Shown one piece after another: positions 39,550 to 50,096 of a stretch of DNA of 64,000 bases. Source of the stretch: Palaemon carinicauda (Eukaryota; Arthropoda; Malacostraca; Decapoda; Palaemonidae); contig NC_090757.1 of assembly GCF_036898095.1 (NCBI RefSeq), forward strand, positions 64,101,081 to 64,165,080, written 5' to 3'. The position numbers were made by a program, and so were the translations under genes. A model generated the notes under the pieces. The model searched no databases. It saw nothing but the letters and a program-made list of their open reading frames with translations, and was not told the origin of the DNA. Position 1 is the first letter of the stretch, and every line of letters starts with the position of its first letter.

Positions 39550-39972
39550 TGCCTCAGGCTCCTTGATGGACAAGTAGCAGAGGGTTGAGGGCTGAGGTTA
39601 CCCGGGTTAGTCTAGGGTGAATGAAAAGAATGTCTGGCTCACTTCTTTCTTTCTCCTTCTCCCCCCCCTGGGGAAATAGCTCTGCAAGACCGAAACATAG
39701 CTGACCTCACCCCTTTGCAGGTAAGAGTCATTTCTCTTGTGCATCCTGAGTATGAATGAATACTTTGTTACGTCTCCAATACTTCATGAGGGAGGGTGTT
39801 GGATATGTCTTAGAATCCTCGAGTTCCTACATAAAAACAAGCCACAAGTCTCTTTCACACAAGCTTCTGCAGGCCGCTATCAGTGAGTTACCTTGTACTA
39901 CTTTGATTTTAGCGAGGGTATGATTCCTACTAATTAGATCAAAATCAATTAGAAGGAACCCCGGGTCATGAC
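39550..39972 (+). other. DIRS-D1 3' untranslated region up to the Gypsy element
   Basis: No ORF. Contains CCTTTGCAGGTAAGAGT at about 39713, in the relative place where A/B/C have CTTCCTTA(C/T)CAGGT. The ATGAC at 39968-39972 is the Gypsy target duplication. Confidence 0.6.
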
Positions 39973-40384
39973 TGTTGGGGGTGTTCCTGCGAGGTTGGGA
40001 AGGAAACACAATCTTGAAATTAACGTAAGTTCTATTGAGAAGGTGCAATACAAGAGTTAAATACAACAGGCAGGAAATACGTCTGCCTTGGGTGACGAAC
40101 AATAATACAAGCACCCTGTGTGGTGCCCCAAGGCTGGGAAGTACATTGTTGCCATGTTTCCGGGGCGTTGCCACACTGGATAATGAAATGGATATCTATG
40201 CATAACATGGTAATATGATGCATATACACATATGAGCACATAGGGGGTGTATTTATTTACAAGAGGGACATATAATAAATGAGACATATATAATAAATTG
40301 GAAACATAATACATTGCGTTAGGTATGATTACTGTATATGTTAACGTCAGTTAATGTAACGGTCTCACATTTTATATATCTACA
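39973..40384 (-). repeat. Gypsy 3' LTR
   Basis: 412 bp. Nearly identical to 45480-45875, with an extra 16-17 bp (ATAATAAATGAGACAT region) and two 5-bp indels. Confidence 0.95.
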
Positions 40385-40402
40385 CCTCCCTCCCCCCTCG
40401 CG
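40385..40402 (-). other. Gypsy polypurine tract
   Basis: On the minus strand CGCGAGGGGGGAGGGAGG directly abuts the 3' LTR start TGTAGATA, as needed for plus-strand DNA priming. Confidence 0.85.
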
Positions 40403-40490
40403 CTCGTAGCTCTATTCTCGAGCGAATTCTTTCTAAGGAGCCTTTGAGATCTGCGTGGGAACACTTGGGGGTTAGAGACTAAGGACCTTT

Positions 40491-43400
40491 CTATGTCCGT
40501 GCAAGGGCCCACAGGTAAATGGGGGAGGGGTCCACACCAGGTTTTGGCACTGGACGTAGAAAGCGGCGGTTACGCCACCAAACTCGGCCACTGGGAAGAC
40601 GCACCTCATAGTCCCGTGATTTGCCAAAACCCATGATAACGCCAACCTTTTCCCATCGATTTGATGTCGGGTCTTGGATCCTTACTGGCTGACTTATATC
40701 CAACTTGGGAAGTGGCCGGGCGTATCGATCGTATTGTAATTTTACTTGTTCAGCATGGGCAGCTGCACGGCGGTCACAGTCCTCAGACTTGGCCTGCCAT
40801 TCCTCTGAAAAAGACTGTGGATGAGCAGGTACACAGGTACAGAGTGGGCGGCCATACAAAATCTGTGCTGGAGAGCGGCCTGTGAAGTTTGGAGTATTAC
40901 GCAGTTTCATGAGTCCTCGATCAAATTCTTCGCAGTCAATATTGCCAGAAGGTGCTGTCTTCAGAATTAAGTGCTTAATGGCTTTTACAGAAGCTTCTGC
41001 ATAGCCATTGGACTGCGGGTAATGTGGTGACAACATGATATGGTGGACACCCCATCTCATCATGAAATCTTGGAGGTCTTTGCTGGCGAATTGAGGGCCA
41101 CCATCGGTCCTGAGACGAAGGGGAACACCGACTTCCCTGAAGTAACGACAGAAGATACGTATGGTGTTGGAAGCAGTAGTGTCTCCCTTACATGGTACCA
41201 CAACAGGCCACCCAGAGAGTCGATCGGTTACAACAAGGAATGACTTCCCGGCGACACTGAAAAAGTCAGCTGAGACAGACTCAAAAGGCCTCGTAGGGTG
41301 GTCATCATTCAATAAGGGTTCCTTCTGAAGGCTAGGCTGCAACATTTGGCATGATTTAGAAGTTCTGACAGTACTGGTGATGTCTGAGTCGATTCCCGGC
41401 CAAAAAACGGTCTGTCTTGCACGTCGCTTTGTGGCTTCCACTCCTCGATGGCTATCATGTAGACGAGCGAGAGTACGATGGCGTAGGGCAGCAGGGACGA
41501 CAATTCTTGCTCCATAGAGAACCAGATCACCATCAGTTGAGAGGCTTTCCCTTAAGTTCCAGAAAGGGAGTAACGACTGGTGTTGGTTATAGCAGCTTGA
41601 TGGAAATCCTGAAGTCACACAATTCACAAGACAGGTATACGATGGATCAGCTCTTGCTGCAGCATGGAGTTCCTGAAGTGTCCTATCTGCATCTTGGGGC
41701 GTAGAATCTTCTTTGGTGATGACATCATTGACATTGACGATATATCTGACGTGTGTTGCGACATCAGCACAAGTGATATCATCTTCTGGAGTAGGCTGAC
41801 TGACTGTAGCTCGAGATAAGGCATCTGGAATGCTGAGCTGCTTTCCAGCCTGCCACACTGCTGTGAATAGGTACGGAGAAATCTTTTCCTTGAGACGCTG
41901 AAGGCGAGGATTCTCCACTGCATCGAGTGTATAATGATTGAGAATTGGGATGAGTGCCTGGCGATCAGTCATCAGGGTGAAATGCTGAAGACCAGCTAGA
42001 TACAATCTACACTTAGACATAGCCCAGACCACAGCTAATAACTCTAGCTCTATAGTAGCGTAGCGAGACTCGGCATCTGTGAGGAAGCGGGAGCCACATT
42101 GAACTAGACAAAGTCTGCCATTACTATGGTCCTGTAGAAGGGCGTATCCAATTCCATATAGGCGAGAGGCATCAGTCTGAAGGATTACCGGCAATGCGGG
42201 ATCAAAGGAGGCAAGGACTGGGGGCCTTACCAAGGTGGCCTTGACTCGACGAAATGCCTCGTCATGATCAGGAGTCCAAACGAATGCTCTTCTGGGGCTT
42301 ATCAGAGGTCGTAGGGGCTGAGCTCTAGCAGCAATCTCAGGGGTAAATTCGGCCAACTGGTTCACTAAACCCATGAATGATCGAAGGTCAGTCAAATTGG
42401 TCGGTGTTGGAAAGTCCCGGATTGCACTGACTTTGCCAGGATCAGCTGCTATACCCTCTTCTGAGAGCTGATATCCACAAAAGGACACTTGAGATGCAGC
42501 AACCACAAACTTGTTTCTGTTGAGAGTAATCCTGAATTTATGGCATCGAAGAAGCATCTCATAGATTTGTTGAAGATGAGTGAAGTAATCTTCATCCGAA
42601 AGAAGTATGTCATCCACGACCTTTACACAGTTCTGCATTCCTTGAAGAGCCATATCACCGCGGAGACAGAAGGCATCCCCTGTAGCTGCAAAACCCATTG
42701 GGCCTCTGCAATGCTTGAAACGGCCGTACAGTGTAATGAAGGTTGTCAAGTGTTGGTCCTCTTCAGCAAGTGCCATCTGCCAATATCCACATAAGGCATC
42801 TGCTGTAGTGAAATACCTTGCATTCAAATTAACACTACGGATGACAGCGAACGGAGTTGGAGAAGGGTGAGTTGGTCGGGACACTTGGCTGTTGAGCTTA
42901 GTGAGGTCAACAGTAATACGGACACCTGAGTCCTTAGCTACTACGACGAGTGGATGACACCATTCTGAAGTTTTATCACTGGCAGGCTTGATAATTCCTT
43001 GGGTTACCATGGAGGCGAGTTCTTCCTTAACTTGATCGCGGAAAGCAAAGAGTATATGGCGTGGAGTGTGGACAGCAAAGGGTACTGCACCATCCTTGAG
43101 GTGGATCCTCATTGGAGGACTGGTCATCGGCTGGAGTGGTGTTGTCTTGAGGTCTTCTTTGGTGACCAGAACATCTTTGAACTCCTGTAGAAAAAATTCT
43201 CTTGCCTAAGTAGGGGATTTGGCAGCAGAAAGGGGCAATTCCTTGCATCTTTTGACGTGCTTAACTTCCAATATTGGCTTGGGAAAGTCAGGAGAAATAA
43301 TTGCTAAGTCCTTACAGTGGCTGTAAGACAACAATGGTGTTTGAACACCATCATGAACCTGTATAACTGCAGAACAGGACTGCTTACCCAGAGTAAGAGT

Positions 43401-44984
43401 GGATTGGAAGGTACCCAAAGCAGGTGTCATAGCTGAACCGTCGGCAGTTAGAGTTACAGTTGTAGGAAACGGCTTCAAACTATTCTTAGGTATCTTAAGG
43501 AGGTCAAGATGCTGGGGTCCTACCACGGAGACTTCGGCGCCTGTGTCGTGTAACATCTGAATTCGGGATGTAACATCTCCATATGTTAGAAGAACACTGA
43601 CAGGCTTAGGCGACTTGCCGAAAGTTTTGACTCGACGACAGCTGGACTTCTTAACGACCTTTGATTTACCTGACGATGGGGTAGCTTTGTCACTTGAAAA
43701 GCCACCCTGTGTACTGTCATTTCTCTTTGCCTTATAGTATTTATTGTAATGTCCCACACGGTTACAAACTTGGCACTGTGCTGCGTTGGCTGGGCACTTT
43801 GGAGTCCTGTCCCAATGACCTCGTCGACCGCAGTTCTTGCAGCTGCTTTCTAGGGGTGGCCAAACTTCGAAAGAATGGTGGTTACAAGCACAACACTGGC
43901 AGGGATTGGCTGGTTTGGGTAGTGGGGTTGAAGAATGATTTTCACCACCTCCTTTATGTTTCTTGTATGTTGAAACAACACGTAGCTGGGAGGTTGGTGC
44001 TCGAATGGCAGAAGTAGCCTTCCTGGCCGCCTCATATGAGCGACAAGTATTGACCACCTCCTGTAGTGAAGCTGTTTCATCAAGAGAGATGAGTTTCTGG
44101 ACAAGTTCCCCATCCCTGATACCCATGAGAATTATCATCTTCATTTGAGTTTCCTCACACACTGATGAATTCCCCGGAGAGACGTCCACCTCTTCAGCTA
44201 TATGCTTAAGTCGCACGTAAAAATCTGAAAAAGATTCTCCCTCAAACTGCTTACAACTTGAGAGTGCTCTTCAGCGTAGGGCTTCATTGCGTAGACGTTT
44301 CACGTGATCCTGCAGCTCATCTAAGACCTCTTCTACTGTCTTGTCTGTGTTGGGTGGAATATCCAGGGTGTGCTCCAAGATCCTCTGCGTCTCGAGAGTG
44401 AGGCACATTCTAAGCTGAATGAGTTGCTTCTATCTAGGTAACTTGGATAAATCCACCATGATAGAATAATCTTCCCATCGACGTCTCCATTCTCGAAAAA
44501 CTTGAAAATTGGCATCTGCTTGAAGGGGAGGTGGGTTCTGGGTGATAGCTCTTTGAGGGGCAGGTATTACTAATGAACTTTAAGATGAAACAGTAGGTAA
44601 TGACGATGTAGACGATGTATTGACTGAAAGGCTATGTGTGCTGTCAGGTTGGGAGATAAGAGGAAGCAACCTCTGCAACAATGCTGTAAAGTGAGCACTT
44701 TCTTCCTGTCGACGTTGTTCGTCTTCCCTGCGTCGAAAATCCTCTTCTTGGCGCCTTCTTGCATCCTCTTGTTTTCGGCATTGTTCCAGATACTTGATGA
44801 AATGAAGAAAGTCGGCTCCTGAAGCTGATTGAGGAGTTGTATAATGTGGGGTGAGTGGCGGTGGCAACTGGTACACTTCCTCCCCAGTTAATCCACCGAG
44901 AGCTCCAACATTAGGATTAAATTCTTCCTCTACCTCTGCTTCTCGTATATCAGAAGATTCTTCGTGAAATTCCGATTCGGACAT
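40491..44984 (-). pseudogene. Gypsy gag-pol polyprotein with four in-frame stops
   Basis: One continuous frame of about 1,498 codons from ATG 44984 to the stop at 40491. Stops inside it: TAA 44580-44582, TAG 44430-44432, TGA 44271-44273 (CGA-like origin) and TAG 43206-43208. Gag begins MSESEFHEES, with a Glu/Arg/Gln-rich coiled segment. Knuckles: CKNCGRRGHWDRTPKC and CQVCNRVGHYNKYY, the second lacking its last Cys. Protease MLHDTGAEVSV. RT has TTADALCGYWQM and VVDDILLSD. RNase H has LQTDASRLYGIGYAL. Integrase has a zinc region with H-H and SKSC (first Cys replaced), then the DDE residues in SADFFSV, RTDGGPQF and NGYAEASVKAIKHL. The K02A2.6-like pol type is inferred. Confidence 0.93.
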
Positions 44985-45466
44985 GGTTTATTGTAATAAC
45001 ATTAGCATTAACATATCAAGAAGGAATATGTAAGAAATAAAAGTTAAATTTTCCAAAATATTCAGAAATAATATAATTCTTACGAATGTTTGCACATTAT
45101 ACTAAGTGTAGCGGTACGGTTCAGGTAGGGAGGGGGAGGAGTCTGTTCGACGAACAGTAGTCACTCCCCTCAGTGACGTCACGGTCAGTTGCCCGGAAGC
45201 GTTCAAAGTGACTAGATGTCAGTGTGCCAGTTTAGTTAAATTATGTGCTAAACTCGTTATTGTACTTAATTATGGGACACAGCACATGAGGAGGTCACTA
45301 AGGCACACAGCGCTAAAAGGGTCCACTTATAAGTCACGAACACTACACTTAAATGCACATGAACTGCACAATAAATCCATGGAGATTCACGGGGAGAGTA
45401 ATGGCGGCTGTAATCGTCGTCTTGTGTTGCTTGAAAACTTGTAAAAGCACTCTCTTCTCACAAAAT
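44985..45466 (-). other. Gypsy 5' leader
   Basis: Untranslated stretch between primer-binding site and gag start. No conserved domain seen. Confidence 0.6.
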
Positions 45467-45479
45467 ACTCACTGCGCCA
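45467..45479 (-). other. Gypsy primer-binding site
   Basis: Minus strand TGGCGCAGTGAGT directly follows the 5' LTR end CCCCCAACA, so it would pair with a tRNA ending ACTGCGCCA. The tRNA species was not determined. Confidence 0.75.
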
Positions 45480-45875
45480 TGTTGGGGGTGTTCCTACGAG
45501 GTTGGGAAGGAAACACAATCTTGAAATTAACGTAAGTTCTATTGAGAAGGTGCAATACAAGAGTTAAATACAACAGGGAGGAAATACGTCTGCCTTGGGT
45601 GACGAACGACAATACAAGCACCCTGTGTGGTGCCCCAAGGCTGGGAAGTACATTGTTGCCATGTTTCCGGGGCGTTGCCACACTGGATAATGAAATGGAT
45701 ATCTATGCATAACATGGTAATACAGTATGATGCATATACACATATGAGTACATAGGGGGTGTATTTATTTACAAGAGAGACATATATAATAAATTGGAAA
45801 CATAATACATTGCGTTAGGTATGATTATATGTTAACGTCAGTTAATGTAACGGTCTCACATTATATATATCTACA
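45480..45875 (-). repeat. Gypsy 5' LTR
   Basis: 396 bp copy of the 3' LTR. Followed on the plus strand by the ATGAC duplication. Confidence 0.95.
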
Positions 45876-45924
45876 ATGACCAAGGCCAGTTGGTAGAACT
45901 TCCTCCTTCCTAAGAGTAACTCAT

Positions 45925-46022
45925 CCTATAAATAGCGAAGGTTTGTATCTGTGTCGGAACAAATAACAAATTTGGAAATAATTTGTATTTTTCCTAACAT
46001 ACAAACCTGGAGCTATTTATAC
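45925..46022 (+). repeat. DIRS-D1 ICR
   Basis: CCTATAAATAGCGAAGGTTT...GTGTCGGAA is the complement of the left end at 32851-32895. It is joined to AACAAATTTGGAAATAATTT...CATACAAACC, the complement of the right end. Confidence 0.9.
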
Positions 46023-46061
46023 AAATTGGCCTGCCACCTTGTCCCCCGAGAAGTCCTGCCA

Positions 46062-46268
46062 GAAAGCAAAAGTGGTTACTCAACCGACAGGTGTGAGTGA
46101 GCAGGGTAGCTAGTCTACCCCAACCCCCTCCCGCTAACTAGCGGATGGGGTAATTATCCCTCACTAAAATTGTCTTGGCTGGTTTTCATCATTACCGAAA
46201 GTAATACCCTATAAATAGCTCCAGGTTTGTATGTTAGGAAAAATACAAATTATTTCCAAATTTGTTAT
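46062..46268 (-). repeat. DIRS-D1 right ITR
   Basis: Inverted partner of 32851-33007. Ends CCAAATTTGTTAT at about 46268, directly against the left end of DIRS-C2. Confidence 0.88.
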
Positions 46269-46269
46269 A

Positions 46270-46450
46270 TTTTAAACATCTGTTTTAAACATATAACTTA
46301 CCCGGTAGTTATATATATAGCTTACGTCCCTGACGTCACGGCAGAAATTTCAAAACTCTCGCCAATCGCCGGTTGGATAGCCAGGTATACCACCTGCGCG
46401 CCCTCCAGCGAGGTACCTGGAACCATTCCATGATTCCTCAGATCTTCCCT
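46270..46450 (+). repeat. DIRS-C2 left ITR
   Basis: Inverted match to about 53487-53660: GACGTCAGGG-type core, GAAATTTC, GCGCGCCCTC and GGTACCTGGAACCATTCC shared with the right arm. Confidence 0.87.
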
Positions 46451-46667
46451 GCCGCCGCAACCGGCGACATCGTTGGATATTTCTACTCTATTTACCTGAT
46501 TTATTGCAGTTTACTTTGGTGAAGTACAATAATTTGGTTTTGACACTCGCTTGTTTGGTTTTTCTTTTGGACATTCTTGAATTACTTTTGGATTTTGATA
46601 TTTTGACCCTTGCTTGTTGATCTCTCTTATAAATATTCAAAGGGCCACCCCCCCTTTAACTTTTAGA

Positions 46668-49600
46668 ATGTGTGTCAGTGGGTGTAAGACCTTGCTTGCT
46701 AAGGCCTCTATTGATCCCCACTCTCTTTGCATTAAATGCAGAGGTAAAGTATGTGAGTTGGGTGATCGTTGTGACGATTGCATTCTTTTTCCTGAGAGTG
46801 AGTGGCTAGAGTTTGACCGCTATATGTGTAAACTAGAGAGAGGTAGGCTGAGACGAAATTCTTCTCGTTCTTCCAGAGACTTTTCCTTTTCCCGTGTCAC
46901 CGAACCTAATCCTTCCCCTGTAGTGGTAGTTTCAGATCCCACTACTGTTACTGCTAATGAGCCTTCGTTAAAGGATATGATGGTGGCTATTCAAGCTCTG
47001 GGCATTAGGGTTGAATCGCTCGCTGCGGACAGAACGCAATTGATGTCCGATGTGAAGCAGTTAAAATGTGATAGTGCTAAAAGTGCAGTGAATTTATTTA
47101 GGGCAGTGGAGGGTGCGCCTGCTCGGGCCTGTCGTTCTCCCAGTCTTAGACCTCTTCCAAGCTCCCCAACCCCTGGGAGAAGGAACGTCGAACGACGAAA
47201 GGAAACGAGAGGCTTAAGCTCCCGAGCAGACGTCCCCTCGAGCGTACCTGTTGACGTTTCACAGGACGTTTGCCCTCACCATAGGAAAGGTGAGGTAAAA
47301 GTGGTTTCATCATCCTCGGATGACGCAGTACCTAAAAGGGGCTGGCGTCAAGCTTTCCAGACCTCTTAAGAGGAAGATGGACAAAGTCGACCAGCGTCCT
47401 ACCATGACACCGCAAGCTCCTGGTTGTAGCCATTGGAGCAGTCCGGAGCGTTTTCCTTCTTCCGAAGAGAGCTCTCCTGCCAAATGTCTTCAAGGACGTC
47501 GGATTCTGTCAAGAAATGTCCAGTTGCAGGTCAGTTGTCTGAACCGGGCATGACGTCGGTTCATGCTCCTCCTCTGCCGTCAGACTGGTTATCGCCCTCT
47601 GGACGCTCTGAGCGTTCTTTGAGCGGCATGGATAGCGAACTCGTGATAGACGTGACGTCTCCTGTATCACAACGAGTTGACCCGAATTTTAATATGCTAC
47701 AAGAGATGCAACAGAGACTCTTCGTTCATGCAAAGTTACCAATCTACAGAAAATAAAAGAGTAGCATGCCTGGATCCTGAACGTCAGGAAGCTTCTCTTC
47801 TGGACGCCAAGCGGCGTAAGGCTGTTAGTCGAGATGTTCTTGGCGACGAACGTCTTTACATCTCCCCCGTTAAATGTCGTGAGACTGTTCCTCATATGGA
47901 AAGCGGACATAATCTTGACCCCGAACGTCAAGCAACCAAACGTGACGCCAGGCGTTAAGCAGCCAGATGTGACATTGAGCGTCAAGTGGCCAGACGTGAC
48001 GTCGAGCGTCCAACAGAGCGAGGCGCCGAGCGTCCTTCTAAACGTGACGTTGAACATTCTACAGGACGTGATCTCGAGCGTCCAGCAAAACGTGAAGTCG
48101 AGCGTCCAGCTAGACGTGACGTCGAGCTCCCAACAGAGCGAGGCACCGAGCGTCCTACTAAACGTGACGTTGAACATCCTGCAGGACGTGATCTCAAGCG
48201 TCCAGCAAAACGTGAAGTTGAGCGTCCAGCTAGACGTGACGTCGAGCGCCCAACAGAGCGAGGCGCCGAGCGTCCTACTAAACGTGACGTTGAACATCCT
48301 GCAGGACGTGATCTCGAGCGTCCAGCAAAACGTGAAGTTGAGCGTCCAGCTAGACGTGACGTCGAGCGCCCAACAGAGCGAGGCGCCGAGCGTCCTACTA
48401 AACGTGACGTTGAACATCCTGCAGGACGTGATCTCGAGCGTCCAGCAAAACGTGACGTCGAGCGTCCAGCTAGACGTGATGTCGAGTGTCCAGCTAGACG
48501 TGACGTCGAGCGTCCAGCGAGACGTGACGTCGAGCGTCCAGCGAGACGTGACGTCGAACGTCTAGCGAGACGTGACGTCGAACGTCTAGCGAGACGTGAT
48601 GTCGAGCATCCTTCAGGACGCGACGTCGAGCGTCCTTCAGGACGTGACGTCGAGCGGCAAGCAGCCAGACAGAACGTCGAGCGTCAAGCGGTACGCGGCG
48701 TCGAGCGTTAAGCATGACGCGACGTCGAGCGTCAAGCATGACGCGACGTCGAGCGTCAAGCATGACGCGACGTCGAGCGTCAAACAGAACGTGACATCAA
48801 GCGTCGAACAACTTTACATGATGCCGGGAGTCGAGAAGTGAGGCATGACATTGAGGATGAGAGCCTCGGACTTCGTGATGACACTAGTCAAATCGGATGT
48901 CGAGATCAAGAACGCTGTAGTTCCGATCGCTTTGATCGCGAGCGTTTTACCGAGCGTCAAGCGTTAGAGCAACAAGGCGACAGACGCGATGATCTGGGGT
49001 CTCTTGATGCTAGAAGTCAGGACCTTAATGAAATGTATCCTGATAAGCACAACGTCGCTACTTCTGTTAGGGCTTTGTCAGAGGAAGACATCGATGATCA
49101 CCTTTCCCCTGTTGAATTATTTGAGAAGTTATCAGAAGGAGAAGATTCTAAGTTTTTTCGTCCTTCAGTGGATCTTAAGAAGCTCATGAAAGTTTTTAAT
49201 AATGAGTTTCCATATTCTTTTGTGCCCATTGCTCCACGTTCGCCACCCTCAGAATTCGCGCTTGGGAAGGCGTCGAAAAAGTCTCTTTTTACCAAGATGG
49301 TTCTATCACGGTCATCAAAGAGAGCTCTAAGGATGATGGGAGACTGGATGGAGTCTAAGAAGTACCAAAGAAAGGCAGCTTTCGCTTTTCCTCCGACTAG
49401 ACTGGCATCTACTGTAGATCTAGTATCTGGTACGAGACGGGAGAAGTTTTCGGCTTGGGAGTTCCTTCTTCTGCCCAAGGAGATTTCCCAAGTCTAGTAG
49501 ACACTCCCCGTCGGTCGGCCATGAGGAAGACCAAGATTCTCTGGTCAACTTCGGAGTTAGATCATCTTCTCAAAGGTGTCTTTAGAGCCTTCGAGGTATT

Positions 49601-50096
49601 CAATTTCCTCGACTGGACTCTGGGAACCTTGGGGAAGAAGGTTTCTGCCCTTAAAGAGGGTGACACTGCTAGTCTAATCCACATCATGTCCTGCATGGGT
49701 AAGGCGTTACGAGACGGATCTAATGAGTTGGCAGCGCTTTTCTCAGCAGGGATCCTTAAGAAAAGAGCTCAGATGTGTTCGTTTCTGTCTCTTGGGGTTA
49801 CTCCCTTTCAGAAATCAGAATTGCTATATGCACCTCTGTCTTCCTCTCTTTTTCCACAAGAATTGATTAGAGAGATTTCATTCGCGTTAACTCAGAAGGC
49901 CACCCAAGATTTGGTTTCAAAGACGGCAAGAAAGGTCCTACCAACTTCCTTCTCTAGCCGCAAGCCAAAGGAAGAAACGCCATTCCCTAAGTTTTCTCAG
50001 CCCTTTCAAGGGAAGACTTCCAGCAGGGGTAGCTCCAGGCCCGATGGAAGGAGAGCAAAGAGGAGAGGATTCAGAACAGGGCGAAGCAGAGTCTGA
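46668..50096 (+). pseudogene. gag: DIRS-C2 gag with expanded repeat and frameshifts
   Basis: N-terminal cluster C..GC, DPHSLCIKCRG, C, C, C as in A/B. Then the coiled segment (ALGIRVESLAADRTQLMSDV) up to a shift at about 47369, with pieces at 47320-47756 in other frames. The repeat region (47920-48804) is in the same frame as 48838-49497, which carries VDLKKLMKVFNNEFPYSFVP, the block conserved in A/B. A further shift near 49470 leads to 49455-50096 (PSSAQGDFPSLVDTPRR to the basic tail RAKRRGFRTGRSRV). Not functional as a single protein. Confidence 0.85.
47920..48804 (+). repeat. 24-bp coding tandem repeat with 120-bp higher-order unit
   Basis: About 35 units of 24 bp, encoding in the gag frame variants of RDVERPAR. 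At 48001-48480 five variant units form an exact 120-bp higher-order unit repeated four times. 48481-48600 is five near-identical 24-mers, and 48601-48804 is more diverged, with TGA/TAA stops. Each unit carries GACGTC or a close variant and several CpGs. All six frames stay open for long stretches, which creates spurious ORFs. Confidence 0.93.

Larger units (their letters stand above)
39973..45875 (-). mobile_element. Ty3/Gypsy LTR retrotransposon, structurally complete
   Basis: Two LTRs (39973-40384 and 45480-45875) begin TG and end CA on the plus strand. The element is flanked by the 5-bp duplication ATGAC at 39968-39972 and 45876-45880. In element orientation (minus) the order is LTR, primer-binding site, gag-pol, polypurine tract, LTR. 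The coding region is one frame with four in-frame stops and no frameshift. The LTRs differ mainly by three short indels. Confidence 0.96.
32851..46268 (+). mobile_element. DIRS-D1: DIRS element split by a Gypsy insertion
   Basis: Left ITR at 32851-33007, gag, RT-RNase H and recombinase remnants to 39549, and 3' UTR to 39972. A whole Gypsy element follows (39973-45875 plus its target duplication), then the rest of the DIRS: ICR 45925-46022 and right ITR 46062-46268. Without the Gypsy element it is about 7.5 kb. All frames are damaged. It is a different subfamily from A/B/C: ITRs, gag and recombinase are all distinct. Confidence 0.9.

Noticed and set aside
40491..43127. VVDD instead of YVDD/YIDD in the Gypsy RT as a sign of a dead active site
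   Set aside because: Both Asp residues are present and VVDD occurs in this kind of Gypsy pol, so it is a lineage variant.
47689..48417. Long minus-strand ORF and other plus-frame ORFs over the 24-bp repeat
   Set aside because: The repeat unit lacks stops in most frames, so all frames stay open. Only the plus frame continuous with 48838-49497 matches gag.
48001..48804. Regular repeats resembling a CRISPR array
   Set aside because: Units are contiguous, with no unique spacers, lie in a retroelement coding frame and belong to a eukaryotic genome.
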